Below are positions 1 to 8,395 of a stretch of 11,399 nucleotides of DNA, in pieces. The translations under genes and the position numbers were made by a program. The DNA is taken from positions 1-11,399 of the forward strand of contig JAGBGB010000202.1 in NCBI GenBank assembly GCA_017936205.1, given 5' to 3'. Each line of letters starts with the position of its first letter. Positions within the stretch are counted from its first letter, which is position 1. The stretch is from Oscillospiraceae bacterium. Its GTDB lineage: Bacteria > Bacillota > Clostridia > Oscillospirales > Oscillospiraceae. The notes below the pieces were generated by a model, which was given only the letters and a program-made list of their open reading frames with translations, ran no database searches and was not told the origin of the DNA.

Positions 1-1280
1 GCCATAGCGGTACTGGGAGCCGCCGTTGGCAGCTCTTTGCGGTATTTGGGACCACTGTTGGCAAGGATCTTACCCATGATGGAGCCTGCGATCCGTCGCA
101 CATCTCCCTCCGGGTGCATCAGTAGCTCATAGAGGAATGCCAGTAGTTTCTGCTTATTGCTGCGGGTCATATAGGTATTGTACTCGTCAAAAAGCCGCAA
201 ATAGGTACGGATCCGCTGATCCGTCTTCTCGCCCCTTGCCTGCTCTAAAAGCAGATCAAAGGAGGCATCTGTGCTGATCATATGCATCAGCTTCACATTG
301 TTATCAAAGGTCAGCTCCCGTATGGCATCTACAGCCTGTGCCTGAGACAGCAGAGCTGCATCCGTCTCCTCCACAGCCACAGGTGCGTGGACATCGAACT
401 CCGGTTGAATTCCCTTGGACAGCAGGAACCGCTCAAAATCACGGAGCTTACTATAGACCAAACGGTAACGTCGCAGCTTGGCAGGAGTTACATCTGCCAG
501 CTTGCTCATGATCATCTCATAGGCCTGTGCCAGAGAATAGATCCGAACCACCTCACGACCATTCTCTCTGGTTCCCCGTACACGGAAGTCCGCATAGATC
601 AGCAGTAAGGATTCTATGGGCAGATTCTCAAATTCCAGATCCCAAGTGGAATGATTGGCAGAAACATGGGCGATCTTCTCCATGCCCCGTTCCGACAGCC
701 ACTGGAAGGTATAATAATAGTGTAAATAAGGGATCCGCTTGGCATCCTCTCCACGGCAAGCGAATTTTCCGATATCGTGACACAGAGCAGCGGCCTCCAC
801 CAGAGGCACATCTACAGGCAAGCCTGCCCGTCGTGCAAGGAGGGCTCCGTGGACTGCCACATTCCGCACACCAATGGTGTGAGAGGCTGCATCGAAGGGC
901 ATAAGCTCCCGTCCCAGATACAGCATGGCAAGGAAGTGGGACTGCTCCAGAGCTGCACGGAAGAGAGGATACTCCTCCCTGACCCGACTGCTGCCGCACA
1001 GAGACGGGTCCACAGGCAGCAGATCCGTCAGCGGGTCAAAGCCCTCCTTCTTCGTCTCCAGAGCTTCTTCCAGACTCTTCACATACAGATCCACAGCCTG
1101 CTGCACCTGTGAGCTCGGATGGATATAGTCTCCATCGGGGAACAAGCCATTGCACAGGGAGGCATAGATACAGGGAAGCCAGCCCTCCGAGGGCTCCGGT
1201 GCAAGAGCCTCCATAGAAGGTCTCAGCGCCTCTAAAATATGTTCACAGGATATACGGTTCTTTGGGTTCTCAAGCTTCAT
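1..1280 (-). CDS. HD-domain protein with C-terminal helical (HEAT-like) region, partial at left edge
   Basis: I translated this frame by hand from the ATG at 1278-1280; it stays open for 426 codons to the window edge, so the C-terminus is missing. A ribosome binding site AAAGGGAG (complement of 1289-1296) lies 8 nt before the ATG. Residues about 135-235 look like an HD metal-dependent phosphohydrolase domain: H144, then the hallmark H168-D169 in CHDIGK, H205 and H210, and D231 in YADFRVRG, in the order H...HD...H...H...D. HD domains usually hydrolyse phosphoesters or nucleotides. After residue 320 the chain looks all-helical, and residues about 378-410 (HPEGDVRRIAGSIMGKIL) resemble a HEAT/ARM repeat, so a scaffold-like extension probably follows beyond the window. 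No signal peptide or membrane segment is seen, so it is cytoplasmic. It has its own promoter (1336-1364) and lies downstream of the SLH gene's terminator. The substrate is unknown. Confidence 0.85.
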   Translation of the reverse strand, partial: MKLENPKNRISCEHILEALRPSMEALAPEPSEGWLPCIYASLCNGLFPDGDYIHPSSQVQQAVDLYVKSLEEALETKKEGFDPLTDLLPVDPSLCGSSRVREEYPLFRAALEQSHFLAMLYLGRELMPFDAASHTIGVRNVAVHGALLARRAGLPVDVPLVEAAALCHDIGKFACRGEDAKRIPYLHYYYTFQWLSERGMEKIAHVSANHSTWDLEFENLPIESLLLIYADFRVRGTRENGREVVRIYSLAQAYEMIMSKLADVTPAKLRRYRLVYSKLRDFERFLLSKGIQPEFDVHAPVAVEETDAALLSQAQAVDAIRELTFDNNVKLMHMISTDASFDLLLEQARGEKTDQRIRTYLRLFDEYNTYMTRSNKQKLLAFLYELLMHPEGDVRRIAGSIMGKILANSGPKYRKELPTAAPSTAM

Positions 1281-1335
1281 TTTTACCGCTCCCTTTGTAT
1301 AGAATGATCTATCTGCAATAAGGTGATACATTTTT

Positions 1336-1364
1336 ATTATACCGAATTTTTCTCCCATATACAA
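1336..1364 (-). promoter_or_regulatory. Sigma-A promoter of the HD-domain gene
   Basis: On the minus strand the -35 box TTGTAT (complement of 1359-1364) and a perfect -10 box TATAAT (complement of 1336-1341) are separated by exactly 17 bp. Transcription would start near 1328-1329, giving a leader of about 48 nt before the ATG at 1280. The -35 is weak, but the perfect -10 and ideal spacing make the call good. Confidence 0.75.
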
Positions 1365-1409
1365 TAGCCTGAGATACAAAAAAAATCCATTTTTCGATAC
1401 AACAGGAAA

Positions 1410-1442
1410 GGGGCTGCCTCACTGCGAAAGTGAGACAGCCCC
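1410..1442 (-). terminator. Hairpin terminator after the SLH/PHP protein gene
   Basis: The arms 1410-1422 and 1430-1442 form a 13-bp stem around a 7-nt loop. The stem is fully paired, with one G-U, when transcribed on the minus strand; on the plus strand the same position is a C-A mismatch. This orientation preference fits its place 16 bp beyond the stop codon of the minus-strand gene. The stem is followed by CTTTCC rather than a clean U-run; a run of eight T lies only about 20 nt further on. It should insulate the HD gene, which then needs its own promoter. Confidence 0.75.
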
Positions 1443-1457
1443 CGGTAATTCGGGTGT

Positions 1458-4400
1458 TTACTTGATCAGTCGGTCATATTCCATAATGATTTTCGCCATC
1501 TGACCTCTGGTTGCAGTGTTCTGAGGCGCCAGAATAGTTTCACGGACACCATTGACAATGCCCTCACCTACTGCCCATGCAAAAGCATCGGCTGCGTAGC
1601 CGCTGATGGAAGCAGCATCCTCGAAGCCGGACAGATCCGTCTTCTCAGCGGCACTTACATCATAGCCTGCCAGCTTTGCGTAGCGGTACAGGAAGGTAAC
1701 CATCTGCTCACGGGTCACAGCCTGATCCGGTGCGAAGCGATCCTCGCTTACACCCTTGACCACACCGTTCTCATAGCCCCACTGCACAGCATCGGCATAC
1801 CACAGCCCCTCAGCTACATCGGTAAAGACAGTGCTTCCGCTGACCTCGGGAGAGCCTGCAATGCGGTACAGAATGGTCACTACCATAGCGCGGTTCAGAG
1901 TCTTATCCGGTGCGAAGGTGCTATCGTTCATACCGTTCATCAAGCCATTCTCGAAGACATATTCCACAGCCTCACGGTACCACAGATTCTCAGGCACATC
2001 GGTGAAGGGGAATTCCGGCTCCCAAGCTGCGGCAGTGACGACCACTTCTCCACGGTCACGGACACGGAGTCGTGCGTAGCTGTCATGGGAAATTGCATAG
2101 GTATTGTCGTAGGAAGCCAGACCAATGGCAGTTACCACAGCCTTAACCTTCAAGTTCTCGATGACCTTATCCATAGTAATATAGCCATCGATGAAGATAC
2201 GGGCAACCGTGCCCTCTTCGTCCTTAATGTAGATGGACTCTACCAGACCGCTGGCCTCGGTGATCTCAGTGACCACACCTTCGAGGCTGACCAGCATACC
2301 TTCTACGGAGCGGTCGTTGAGCTGTGCGGCGGTGATCTTCTTAGGCTCTACGGGCTCGGTCTCGCCCAGCTTCTCTACAGTCTGAACCTGAAGCTCAGGC
2401 TCGCCCTGATAGGCTTCGGTCTGACCGGTAACACGGAGCACATCGCCTAACTTGTAATCCCCGGCAACAGGGAAGCAGTTGATGCCTGCGGTCTCGTCCT
2501 GCACATAGATGCAGTCGAAGAAGGCGGTGGTCTTGTCGTAGCCGGAAGCGTTGGAGGTCACTACGCCCTCAATGGTGAACTTGTAGCCTTCCTCTGTCTG
2601 GGCACGAACCTCGGAAATAGGAGTGACCCTTACAGGCTTCATAGCCCCAAAAAGGACTTCACAGAAGGCATTGTTTCCGGTCTCTGCAGGGATCTTCAGG
2701 TCGTAGTCGTTCATGAAGGAAGCACCTGCTACAAGAATCATGCCCTTGTCAGCAAAGCGTTCCACTGCCATGACCAGCAGACGAGTGTCTTCTGTATCGT
2801 AGGAATACTTCACAGAATCGCTGCCGCCCTTGCCGTCATTGTCTGCATCCTTGGAGATGGTCTCTGCATTGGCAAAGAGGATGGGAGATACCCCTGCCGG
2901 GAAGCTCTGTGTTGCCTGTCCTGCTTCATCTACTGCATAGACGGTAGAACCGCCGTAGTAGCTAATGGGCTGATCCAATCCTTCAGTCAGAGGATCCTGA
3001 CCATAGGAACCGAAGCTGAGGCCGTAGGAGGTATCCTCATAGGTTCCGTCATCGTGGAGACGGAGAGAGGAACTCAGAGCCTCTAACAGGCGATTCTGGG
3101 TAGCTGCGGTATGGGGCTCTATCTTGTCATTGCTGTCACCACCACCGGTGATGATCAGCATGCCGCCTCTGTTATGGAAGGCCGCCAGAGCCGCCAGCTC
3201 TTCTTCGGAATAATCCTTTGCTTCACCCTGACGACGGGAAGGAGCAGTGATAACCAGCGCATTGTAGTCCTCGTTGTTACAAGCAGCGATCAGAGCCGCA
3301 GAATCATTGAGGATCTGGGTGCGGATAGAGGACGCAGTTGCAAGACTTACAAAGTTCTTGATCAGATCCTTGTTGTAGCCGGTCACATACTCGTTTGCGT
3401 GGGAGGCATCGATGCCTACATAGCAGATATCCTCCACAGACTGCACATCCAGCTCCACGGAGGTGGAGAAGGTGTAGTCCTTGCCCTCATATTCCACTAC
3501 TGCGGTCACAGTAATGGTCAGGAGCTTTGCAGCAGTGGGAACATAGTTCCATGTCAAGGTCTTCTCACTGAGAGCAGACAGATCGTAGGAGTTGTTGTCC
3601 ACATAGAGCACCTCGTTGCCGTTGGTGGTGTAGACCACATTCTTAATCACAGCATCAGCGGTTTCTTCGTTATAGAAGGTGGTGGACAGGGTCAGCTCTT
3701 CCCCTACTACGGGAGTAGCGGTGCTGGCTACGGTCTCACGAGCGCCCAGCTTCAGGCTCTCGCCTACCCAAATGGGAGCGGTAACAGCAAGATCCTTATC
3801 AGCCTGGGTCACACGGACATAGTAGTAGGAATACTCGGGATCCAGCTCTGCGGTCAAGGTGCCACTTGCCAGCTCCTCAGCATTGTCCCAAGTGTAGGCG
3901 ACCTTGCCGGAGTTGACGATCAGCTCTACTCTCACTATGCTGTCGCTGCTGTCGGGATCATACATAGAAATTGCAAAGCTCAGCTTGCCGGGAACGGTCT
4001 CAATGATAGTACCCATAGGCAGATCATTGACCATGTAGGACAGCTCCAGATTTCGATCCTCCGTTGCATAGACACGGTAGTTACGGATGGCTTCATAAAT
4101 GGCTTCTTCAGAGAAGCTCTCAGCCAGAATAACATCACGAGCCTCATTGCCGTTGCCCCACTTTGCCTTATGGTTGTCCTGATTGTTGGTGGGAGCAATG
4201 TGCCAACCCTTATCCAGAGCCAGAGTGTACTGGTCATAGCTGGGATAGTAGCCGCCACCATGGATGGGGCCTTCACCGTTACCAACCTCGACCAGATAGA
4301 CACGGGTATCTGCCAAGGGATTCCAATATGCAAAGTTGGCAAAATTGCCGAACATCGTTCCCGGGTGATTGAGTTGGGTAATAGAATCCACGCCGGCATC

Positions 4401-7400
4401 GGTGCTGATCAGGTCATAGTAAGCACGCATACCTGCATCTGCACTCTTGTTGTTCAGGGTCTTGTTGTTCCGGGAAACGATACCCTCGGTGACGAAGGTG
4501 TTCATGTGTCCGGGGCCTCCTGACCAAGTCATTTCGAAGCCGGGGATAGCAATGATATTATCATGACTTGCATTGAAGTCAGCCATGGAGGTCTTGTAGG
4601 TATTCCACAGCGCGTAGGAAGCAGGAGTACACAGGGATGCGTCGAAGAGAGCTGCCTCCGGGTTCGGTTCAGCAGAGGTATCGAAGTAGTTAGAGTGGTC
4701 AGTAAATGCCACGAAGTCTACATTTGCGTCCTCAGGCAGATCCGCAATATACTCCAATGCGCTGTCCAGAGTACCTGCACCGTCGGAGTATCCGGTATGA
4801 GCATGGAGCTGACCGTAGAGGAGCTGATACTTTGCCTCACCGACGGTGAAGCTCCAGCTCTTGGTCGCAACCTTCCCGTCTGCACGAGTGACGGTAAGGG
4901 AAACACTGACGCTGCCGTCCTCCATAGGTTCAGCAGGCTGATAGCTGACCACGCTGTCGGCATAAGCAGCTTCTACCGTCTCGCCGTTGACAGTCAGAAC
5001 AATGGTGGGGTTCTCACCTGTATTGCTCAGCTTAGCAGAGATTACAGGACGCTTGTCGTCCTTAGTCTGTGCATTGGGGATGGGGGTTACATCGGAAATG
5101 GTGGGCTCGTCCTTGACCTCAATGACGACAGAGGACTCAATGGCGACACCCTTGTTATCCAGACCCTTGACCGTAACAGTCAGGGACTCACCTGCTACCA
5201 GATCAGCAGGAATGATCACGGAATAGCGTCCATTGGAGAAGGTGCTCTCCAGTTCTGTTTCTCCAAGGAATACATGGAGCTCCTTGATGCCGAAGAGAGC
5301 CTCAACGGTAAAGCGGAGCAGATACTTCTGCCCTGCATAGGCAGTGCCGGGATTGCCGAAGACAGCCTTGGGCTCATTGACCACACCGTCAGTGATCTTC
5401 TCGTTGCTGCAGGGATAGAAGCTGTAGGTGAAGATATCACGGTCTATGACCTCCGTCATACCCCATGTGGTGAAGCCTTCGGAATAGTACTGCAGGAACT
5501 GGCGGTTGCCCTCGAAGGCTGCGGTGCGGCTGCCCAGAGTGTAGCCACCGTTATATTCCTCCAACAGCCAGTCTGCATCCTCAGAAGCAGTCATGGTGTA
5601 GAAGGCATTGTTGCCCGTACCTGTGGAGCAGAGATAGCCGAAGGAAGGGTTGAAGAAGCGGTAGTATTCCCCATTCTTCTCCACCTTGAACAGCAGAGCA
5701 CCGTTGGAGCAGTCAGCCTTGCCTTCAAGGATCTTGGCAGCAGCAGCCTTGACGAAGCAGGTGTTGACATCCTTGATATCCCCTTCCATGCCGGAGAGAA
5801 CGCCCTTTGCAGACTGGTTGTAGATCACGACCACATCTCCCTCCTGAGGGAGACCGGGGCGTTCCTGTCCGTCCAGCTTATAGATGCACACAGGCTTCTG
5901 ACCGGTTCCGCCGTAGCAGGAGAAAATACCTACGGTATTGTAGCGGATGGTGTTGGAGCCCTTATCAGCCTTGGAGACAATGGCAGCAGTGCCGTCGGAT
6001 GCAATGGTAATGGTGAAGGATGCGTTAATATCCTTCTCCTCCTGCGTACGCAGGAGGTTGCCGCTTTCCGTAGAGGCGTACAGGTAGCCGGGGAAGTCAC
6101 CGTTGGTGGCATACAGTGCGAAGGTATTTGCCTCAACACCGGATTCCAGAGTGATGATCTGCGTGCCCTCGTCATAACTGCAGCGGTCATATGCCTTAAT
6201 GACCTGACCGTAGTCGCGGTTATTTGCCTTCTGGGTCACACCCAGAGAATAGTCAAAGTCCTTGGTAACGATGATGATCTGATCACCGGAAGCCAACTGG
6301 GATACGTCGGTCACAAGCTGTGCCTGCTTCTCGCCCAGCACGGGGGGTACATAGATGGTATAGGTGAAGGTCACTTCCTTGCTGTCCTCCATGCCCTCCT
6401 TCACAGCCTTGACGGTGAAGACTGTATCCTCGGTAATGGCAATGGGAGCAGTGTACTCCACCCATTCTCCTTCCCCAATGCGGTAGAGGATGCTTGCACC
6501 CTCAGTAGCACAGCTAAAGCTGATCTCTGTACCGGAGTCGACCACACCGCTTCTGGGGCTGGCTTTAGGAGTTGCTACAGTATTGGAGGGCGTCACATTG
6601 CCCCCTACAACATAGAAGCGGACTGCATACAGCTCCTCTGTGGGATTGTAGAATGCAGACCAGTAGCCCTTGTCTGCGTACCATTCCAGATATGTGCCGA
6701 TGGGGCCCTTGACGAAGAACTCGTCTTCCTTTCCATCTAACTTCTCCAGAGTCCATGCGGCATTCTCCTCGCTGAAGCCCAGATGGGTGCGGTTCACAAC
6801 TGCCAGCTTCTGACCGGCTGCAGTGGTGAAGCTGTAGGTTCCATCCTCGTTGACGCCAACAGTCCAGATGTGCTCCTCACCGAAGCCGGAGAGGCTGTCG
6901 TTGGAAAGCACCAGCTCTGTACCTGCCAGATCCTGATTCTTCTCTGCATCCACGATATTAGAGGACAAGCCCATGCTATGGGTAGGATTATAAATAACCA
7001 CACGATCCCCGGCGGTCAGGGTATCCGTGAAGCCACCGACGTTTGCCGCAAAGAACTGCATGAGATATGCGCCGGAATTATAGCTCTGGAAGCTGTAAAC
7101 CGTGAAGTTGCCCTTGTAGTATTCCAGAGCCATGGCAGAATTACTGACACTCTTAACGAAGAAGCCGCCCTCTGCTGCTTCTACTGCCCAGAGACTACCA
7201 TCGGACTCTGCTGCCTCGAAGGTAAGCTGATTGGCAGAGCCGCCGAAGGTCAGGAACTCTCCCGCAGCATTTTGGAAGCTATAATAGCCATCGGCATCCA
7301 CGCTCAGAGTCACAGCCTCCATACCCTCAGCAACCAGAAGCTGGTCATTCTCTACAGTTCCGGCAATAGAAGCCAACTGGGTTCCGCTTGCCTGCGCAGT

Positions 7401-8153
7401 CAGAACGGCCTTATTTCTGGGATTGTAGATGTATACGCTCTGTCCATTCTCAATCTCAGTGATCAGATCGGCCAGTTCCCCTTCCGGCTCTGTAGGAGGC
7501 TCCGTAGGGTCGGGAACTGTAGGAGGCTCCGTAGGATCGGGAGTTGTGGGAGGCTCCGTAGGATCGGGTTCGGTGGGAACCGTGGTCTCCGGAGGCTCGA
7601 TACCATCGGCAGAGATCCAGAAGTTCAGGGTCTCTCCGGCAATGTTCCCGGTATCATAGGTCTTGTAGGCTCTCCAGTCGGGAGTTGCTCCTGCATAGAC
7701 ACCCAAATATCTGGCATTCCCATCAGGATCGGCAGTGGTCAGATAGCCGCCCTCATGGAGCGTCCAGACCGCTGCAGTCTCACCGATACGGACACAGTTA
7801 TTGCCGGTGACAATATATAACTGCCCATTTGCGGCATGAATGTTGTATCCACCCTCAACAGCCTCGATAGTCCAGCCGAAATCTTCGGCAGCACCGGCAG
7901 TGCTCAGAACCTCTCCGTCTGTTGTGGCAACTACAGCCAGAGGCTGTCCGCTGCTGCCTGCTCCAACTGTGGGCAGGGCATAGGTGGTTCCTTCCTTGGT
8001 CATGGTGATGGCTACGGTATCACTCGGCTGGATCTCTGCAAGGCTGACCTTTTTCCAGAGGGTGCTTTCCCCTTCAGCAAAGGACACTGCAGGCAGCAGA
8101 GAGAATACCATTGCAACGATCAGCAGCCAAGAAAGAATTCTGCTTTTCTTCAT
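1458..8153 (-). CDS. Giant secreted SLH-anchored PHP-domain (CehA/McbA-type) metallohydrolase
   Basis: This 2231-residue protein starts at an ATG with AAGGAGG (complement of 8161-8167) 7 nt upstream. Seen in order: signal peptide 1-26 (KKSR, hydrophobic core, S-F-A cut site); beta-rich modules at about 34-181, 228-370, 377-517, 609-761 and 770-915; Pro/Thr linker 187-224; chitobiase-C-like domain 527-600; Ig-like domains about 923-1105; PHP domain about 1110-1370; Ig-like 1375-1572; GATase-like domain (DUF4350 type) about 1576-1842; OB-fold-like domains about 1846-1928 and 1938-2040; SLH motifs from about 2050, 2110 and 2175. The PHP domain keeps nine candidate metal ligands: H1117, H1119, D1124, H1153, E1207, H1216, H1263, D1326, H1328. 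Known of the families: PHP enzymes hydrolyse phosphoesters with a metal cluster; SLH triplets bind secondary wall polymer. Inferred: an exported, wall-bound phosphoesterase, perhaps acting on nucleic acids or nucleotides since OB folds often bind them. Substrate unproven. It has its own promoter and terminator. Confidence 0.93.
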   Translation of the reverse strand: MKKSRILSWLLIVAMVFSLLPAVSFAEGESTLWKKVSLAEIQPSDTVAITMTKEGTTYALPTVGAGSSGQPLAVVATTDGEVLSTAGAAEDFGWTIEAVEGGYNIHAANGQLYIVTGNNCVRIGETAAVWTLHEGGYLTTADPDGNARYLGVYAGATPDWRAYKTYDTGNIAGETLNFWISADGIEPPETTVPTEPDPTEPPTTPDPTEPPTVPDPTEPPTEPEGELADLITEIENGQSVYIYNPRNKAVLTAQASGTQLASIAGTVENDQLLVAEGMEAVTLSVDADGYYSFQNAAGEFLTFGGSANQLTFEAAESDGSLWAVEAAEGGFFVKSVSNSAMALEYYKGNFTVYSFQSYNSGAYLMQFFAANVGGFTDTLTAGDRVVIYNPTHSMGLSSNIVDAEKNQDLAGTELVLSNDSLSGFGEEHIWTVGVNEDGTYSFTTAAGQKLAVVNRTHLGFSEENAAWTLEKLDGKEDEFFVKGPIGTYLEWYADKGYWSAFYNPTEELYAVRFYVVGGNVTPSNTVATPKASPRSGVVDSGTEISFSCATEGASILYRIGEGEWVEYTAPIAITEDTVFTVKAVKEGMEDSKEVTFTYTIYVPPVLGEKQAQLVTDVSQLASGDQIIIVTKDFDYSLGVTQKANNRDYGQVIKAYDRCSYDEGTQIITLESGVEANTFALYATNGDFPGYLYASTESGNLLRTQEEKDINASFTITIASDGTAAIVSKADKGSNTIRYNTVGIFSCYGGTGQKPVCIYKLDGQERPGLPQEGDVVVIYNQSAKGVLSGMEGDIKDVNTCFVKAAAAKILEGKADCSNGALLFKVEKNGEYYRFFNPSFGYLCSTGTGNNAFYTMTASEDADWLLEEYNGGYTLGSRTAAFEGNRQFLQYYSEGFTTWGMTEVIDRDIFTYSFYPCSNEKITDGVVNEPKAVFGNPGTAYAGQKYLLRFTVEALFGIKELHVFLGETELESTFSNGRYSVIIPADLVAGESLTVTVKGLDNKGVAIESSVVIEVKDEPTISDVTPIPNAQTKDDKRPVISAKLSNTGENPTIVLTVNGETVEAAYADSVVSYQPAEPMEDGSVSVSLTVTRADGKVATKSWSFTVGEAKYQLLYGQLHAHTGYSDGAGTLDSALEYIADLPEDANVDFVAFTDHSNYFDTSAEPNPEAALFDASLCTPASYALWNTYKTSMADFNASHDNIIAIPGFEMTWSGGPGHMNTFVTEGIVSRNNKTLNNKSADAGMRAYYDLISTDAGVDSITQLNHPGTMFGNFANFAYWNPLADTRVYLVEVGNGEGPIHGGGYYPSYDQYTLALDKGWHIAPTNNQDNHKAKWGNGNEARDVILAESFSEEAIYEAIRNYRVYATEDRNLELSYMVNDLPMGTIIETVPGKLSFAISMYDPDSSDSIVRVELIVNSGKVAYTWDNAEELASGTLTAELDPEYSYYYVRVTQADKDLAVTAPIWVGESLKLGARETVASTATPVVGEELTLSTTFYNEETADAVIKNVVYTTNGNEVLYVDNNSYDLSALSEKTLTWNYVPTAAKLLTITVTAVVEYEGKDYTFSTSVELDVQSVEDICYVGIDASHANEYVTGYNKDLIKNFVSLATASSIRTQILNDSAALIAACNNEDYNALVITAPSRRQGEAKDYSEEELAALAAFHNRGGMLIITGGGDSNDKIEPHTAATQNRLLEALSSSLRLHDDGTYEDTSYGLSFGSYGQDPLTEGLDQPISYYGGSTVYAVDEAGQATQSFPAGVSPILFANAETISKDADNDGKGGSDSVKYSYDTEDTRLLVMAVERFADKGMILVAGASFMNDYDLKIPAETGNNAFCEVLFGAMKPVRVTPISEVRAQTEEGYKFTIEGVVTSNASGYDKTTAFFDCIYVQDETAGINCFPVAGDYKLGDVLRVTGQTEAYQGEPELQVQTVEKLGETEPVEPKKITAAQLNDRSVEGMLVSLEGVVTEITEASGLVESIYIKDEEGTVARIFIDGYITMDKVIENLKVKAVVTAIGLASYDNTYAISHDSYARLRVRDRGEVVVTAAAWEPEFPFTDVPENLWYREAVEYVFENGLMNGMNDSTFAPDKTLNRAMVVTILYRIAGSPEVSGSTVFTDVAEGLWYADAVQWGYENGVVKGVSEDRFAPDQAVTREQMVTFLYRYAKLAGYDVSAAEKTDLSGFEDAASISGYAADAFAWAVGEGIVNGVRETILAPQNTATRGQMAKIIMEYDRLIK
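7492..7572 (-). repeat. Three-copy 27-bp tandem repeat encoding the Pro/Thr/Glu linker
   Basis: The unit containing GGAGGCTCCGTAGG recurs with an exact 27-bp period (copies start near 7492, 7519 and 7546 on the plus strand). Each copy encodes nine residues of the form PDPTEPPTx, giving the linker at residues 187-224 between the first and second beta-rich modules. Proline/threonine linkers of this kind are extended and flexible and are often glycosylated in surface proteins. The repeat is an obvious place for slipped-strand copy-number change without frame loss. Confidence 0.85.
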
Positions 8154-8181
8154 GGTAATTCCTCCTTAAAATAAAAAATCA

Positions 8182-8223
8182 GGCACACAGGGGACTTCCG
8201 CCTTCGTCCGTTCCATGTGTGCC
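8182..8223 (-). promoter_or_regulatory. Leader stem-loop of the SLH/PHP gene, followed by a U-run
   Basis: The minus-strand transcript is predicted to start near 8224, and GGCACACA begins one base later. It pairs perfectly with TGTGTGCC (complement of 8182-8189) across a 26-nt loop that contains a possible inner GGAC/GTCC pairing. The stem is followed by GATTTTTTATTTT and then the AAGGAGG site. It could be a 5'-end stabiliser, as expected for a long-lived surface-protein mRNA, or an attenuator, since a stem plus U6 mimics an intrinsic terminator. It matches no riboswitch class that I recognise. Confidence 0.5.
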
Positions 8224-8230
8224 CTTGTTT

Positions 8231-8259
8231 ATTGTACCATTTACTCCCTGTGCTTTCAA
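8231..8259 (-). promoter_or_regulatory. Sigma-A promoter of the SLH/PHP gene
   Basis: On the minus strand the -35 box TTGAAA (complement of 8254-8259) and -10 box TACAAT (complement of 8231-8236) are 17 bp apart, and TGG before the -10 gives an extended -10 element. The predicted start is near 8224, with a leader of about 71 nt. The gene thus has its own strong promoter despite being co-oriented with glmM. No clear intrinsic terminator was found between glmM (stop at 8396) and this promoter, so some read-through from the glm operon is possible. Confidence 0.8.
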
Positions 8260-8395
8260 GGTAATTTCAGCTCTTTTTAAGGCTCCTCGTTATTTTTTAC
8301 AAAGATAAGCAATTATGTAATTTAACATTTCTATCTATTGTGAATTCTGCTCATAGCTCATTCTGTAAATAATGCTATATTATACACTCCACCAA

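Noticed and set aside
282..1128. Several short open frames on both strands over the HD-domain gene
   Set aside because: They overlap a continuous 426-codon frame that has HD motifs, a good ribosome site and a promoter; the short frames have none of these.
3111..7820. Three long plus-strand open frames (3111-4523, 4563-6740 and 6783-7820) antisense to the SLH protein
   Set aside because: They lie in the phase that is the exact codon-by-codon complement of the real gene, so they stay open merely because that gene rarely uses TTA, CTA and TCA codons. Their translations show no domain, and no ribosome site or promoter precedes them.
8379..8384. TATAAT on the minus strand just after the glmM stop codon
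   Set aside because: No acceptable -35 box lies 16-18 bp upstream, and a much better promoter for the SLH gene is present at 8231-8259.
8281..8395. Possible intrinsic terminator after glmM
   Set aside because: I searched this AT-rich stretch on the minus strand and found only direct repeats (GAGCTATGAGC-like) and no stem followed by a U-run.
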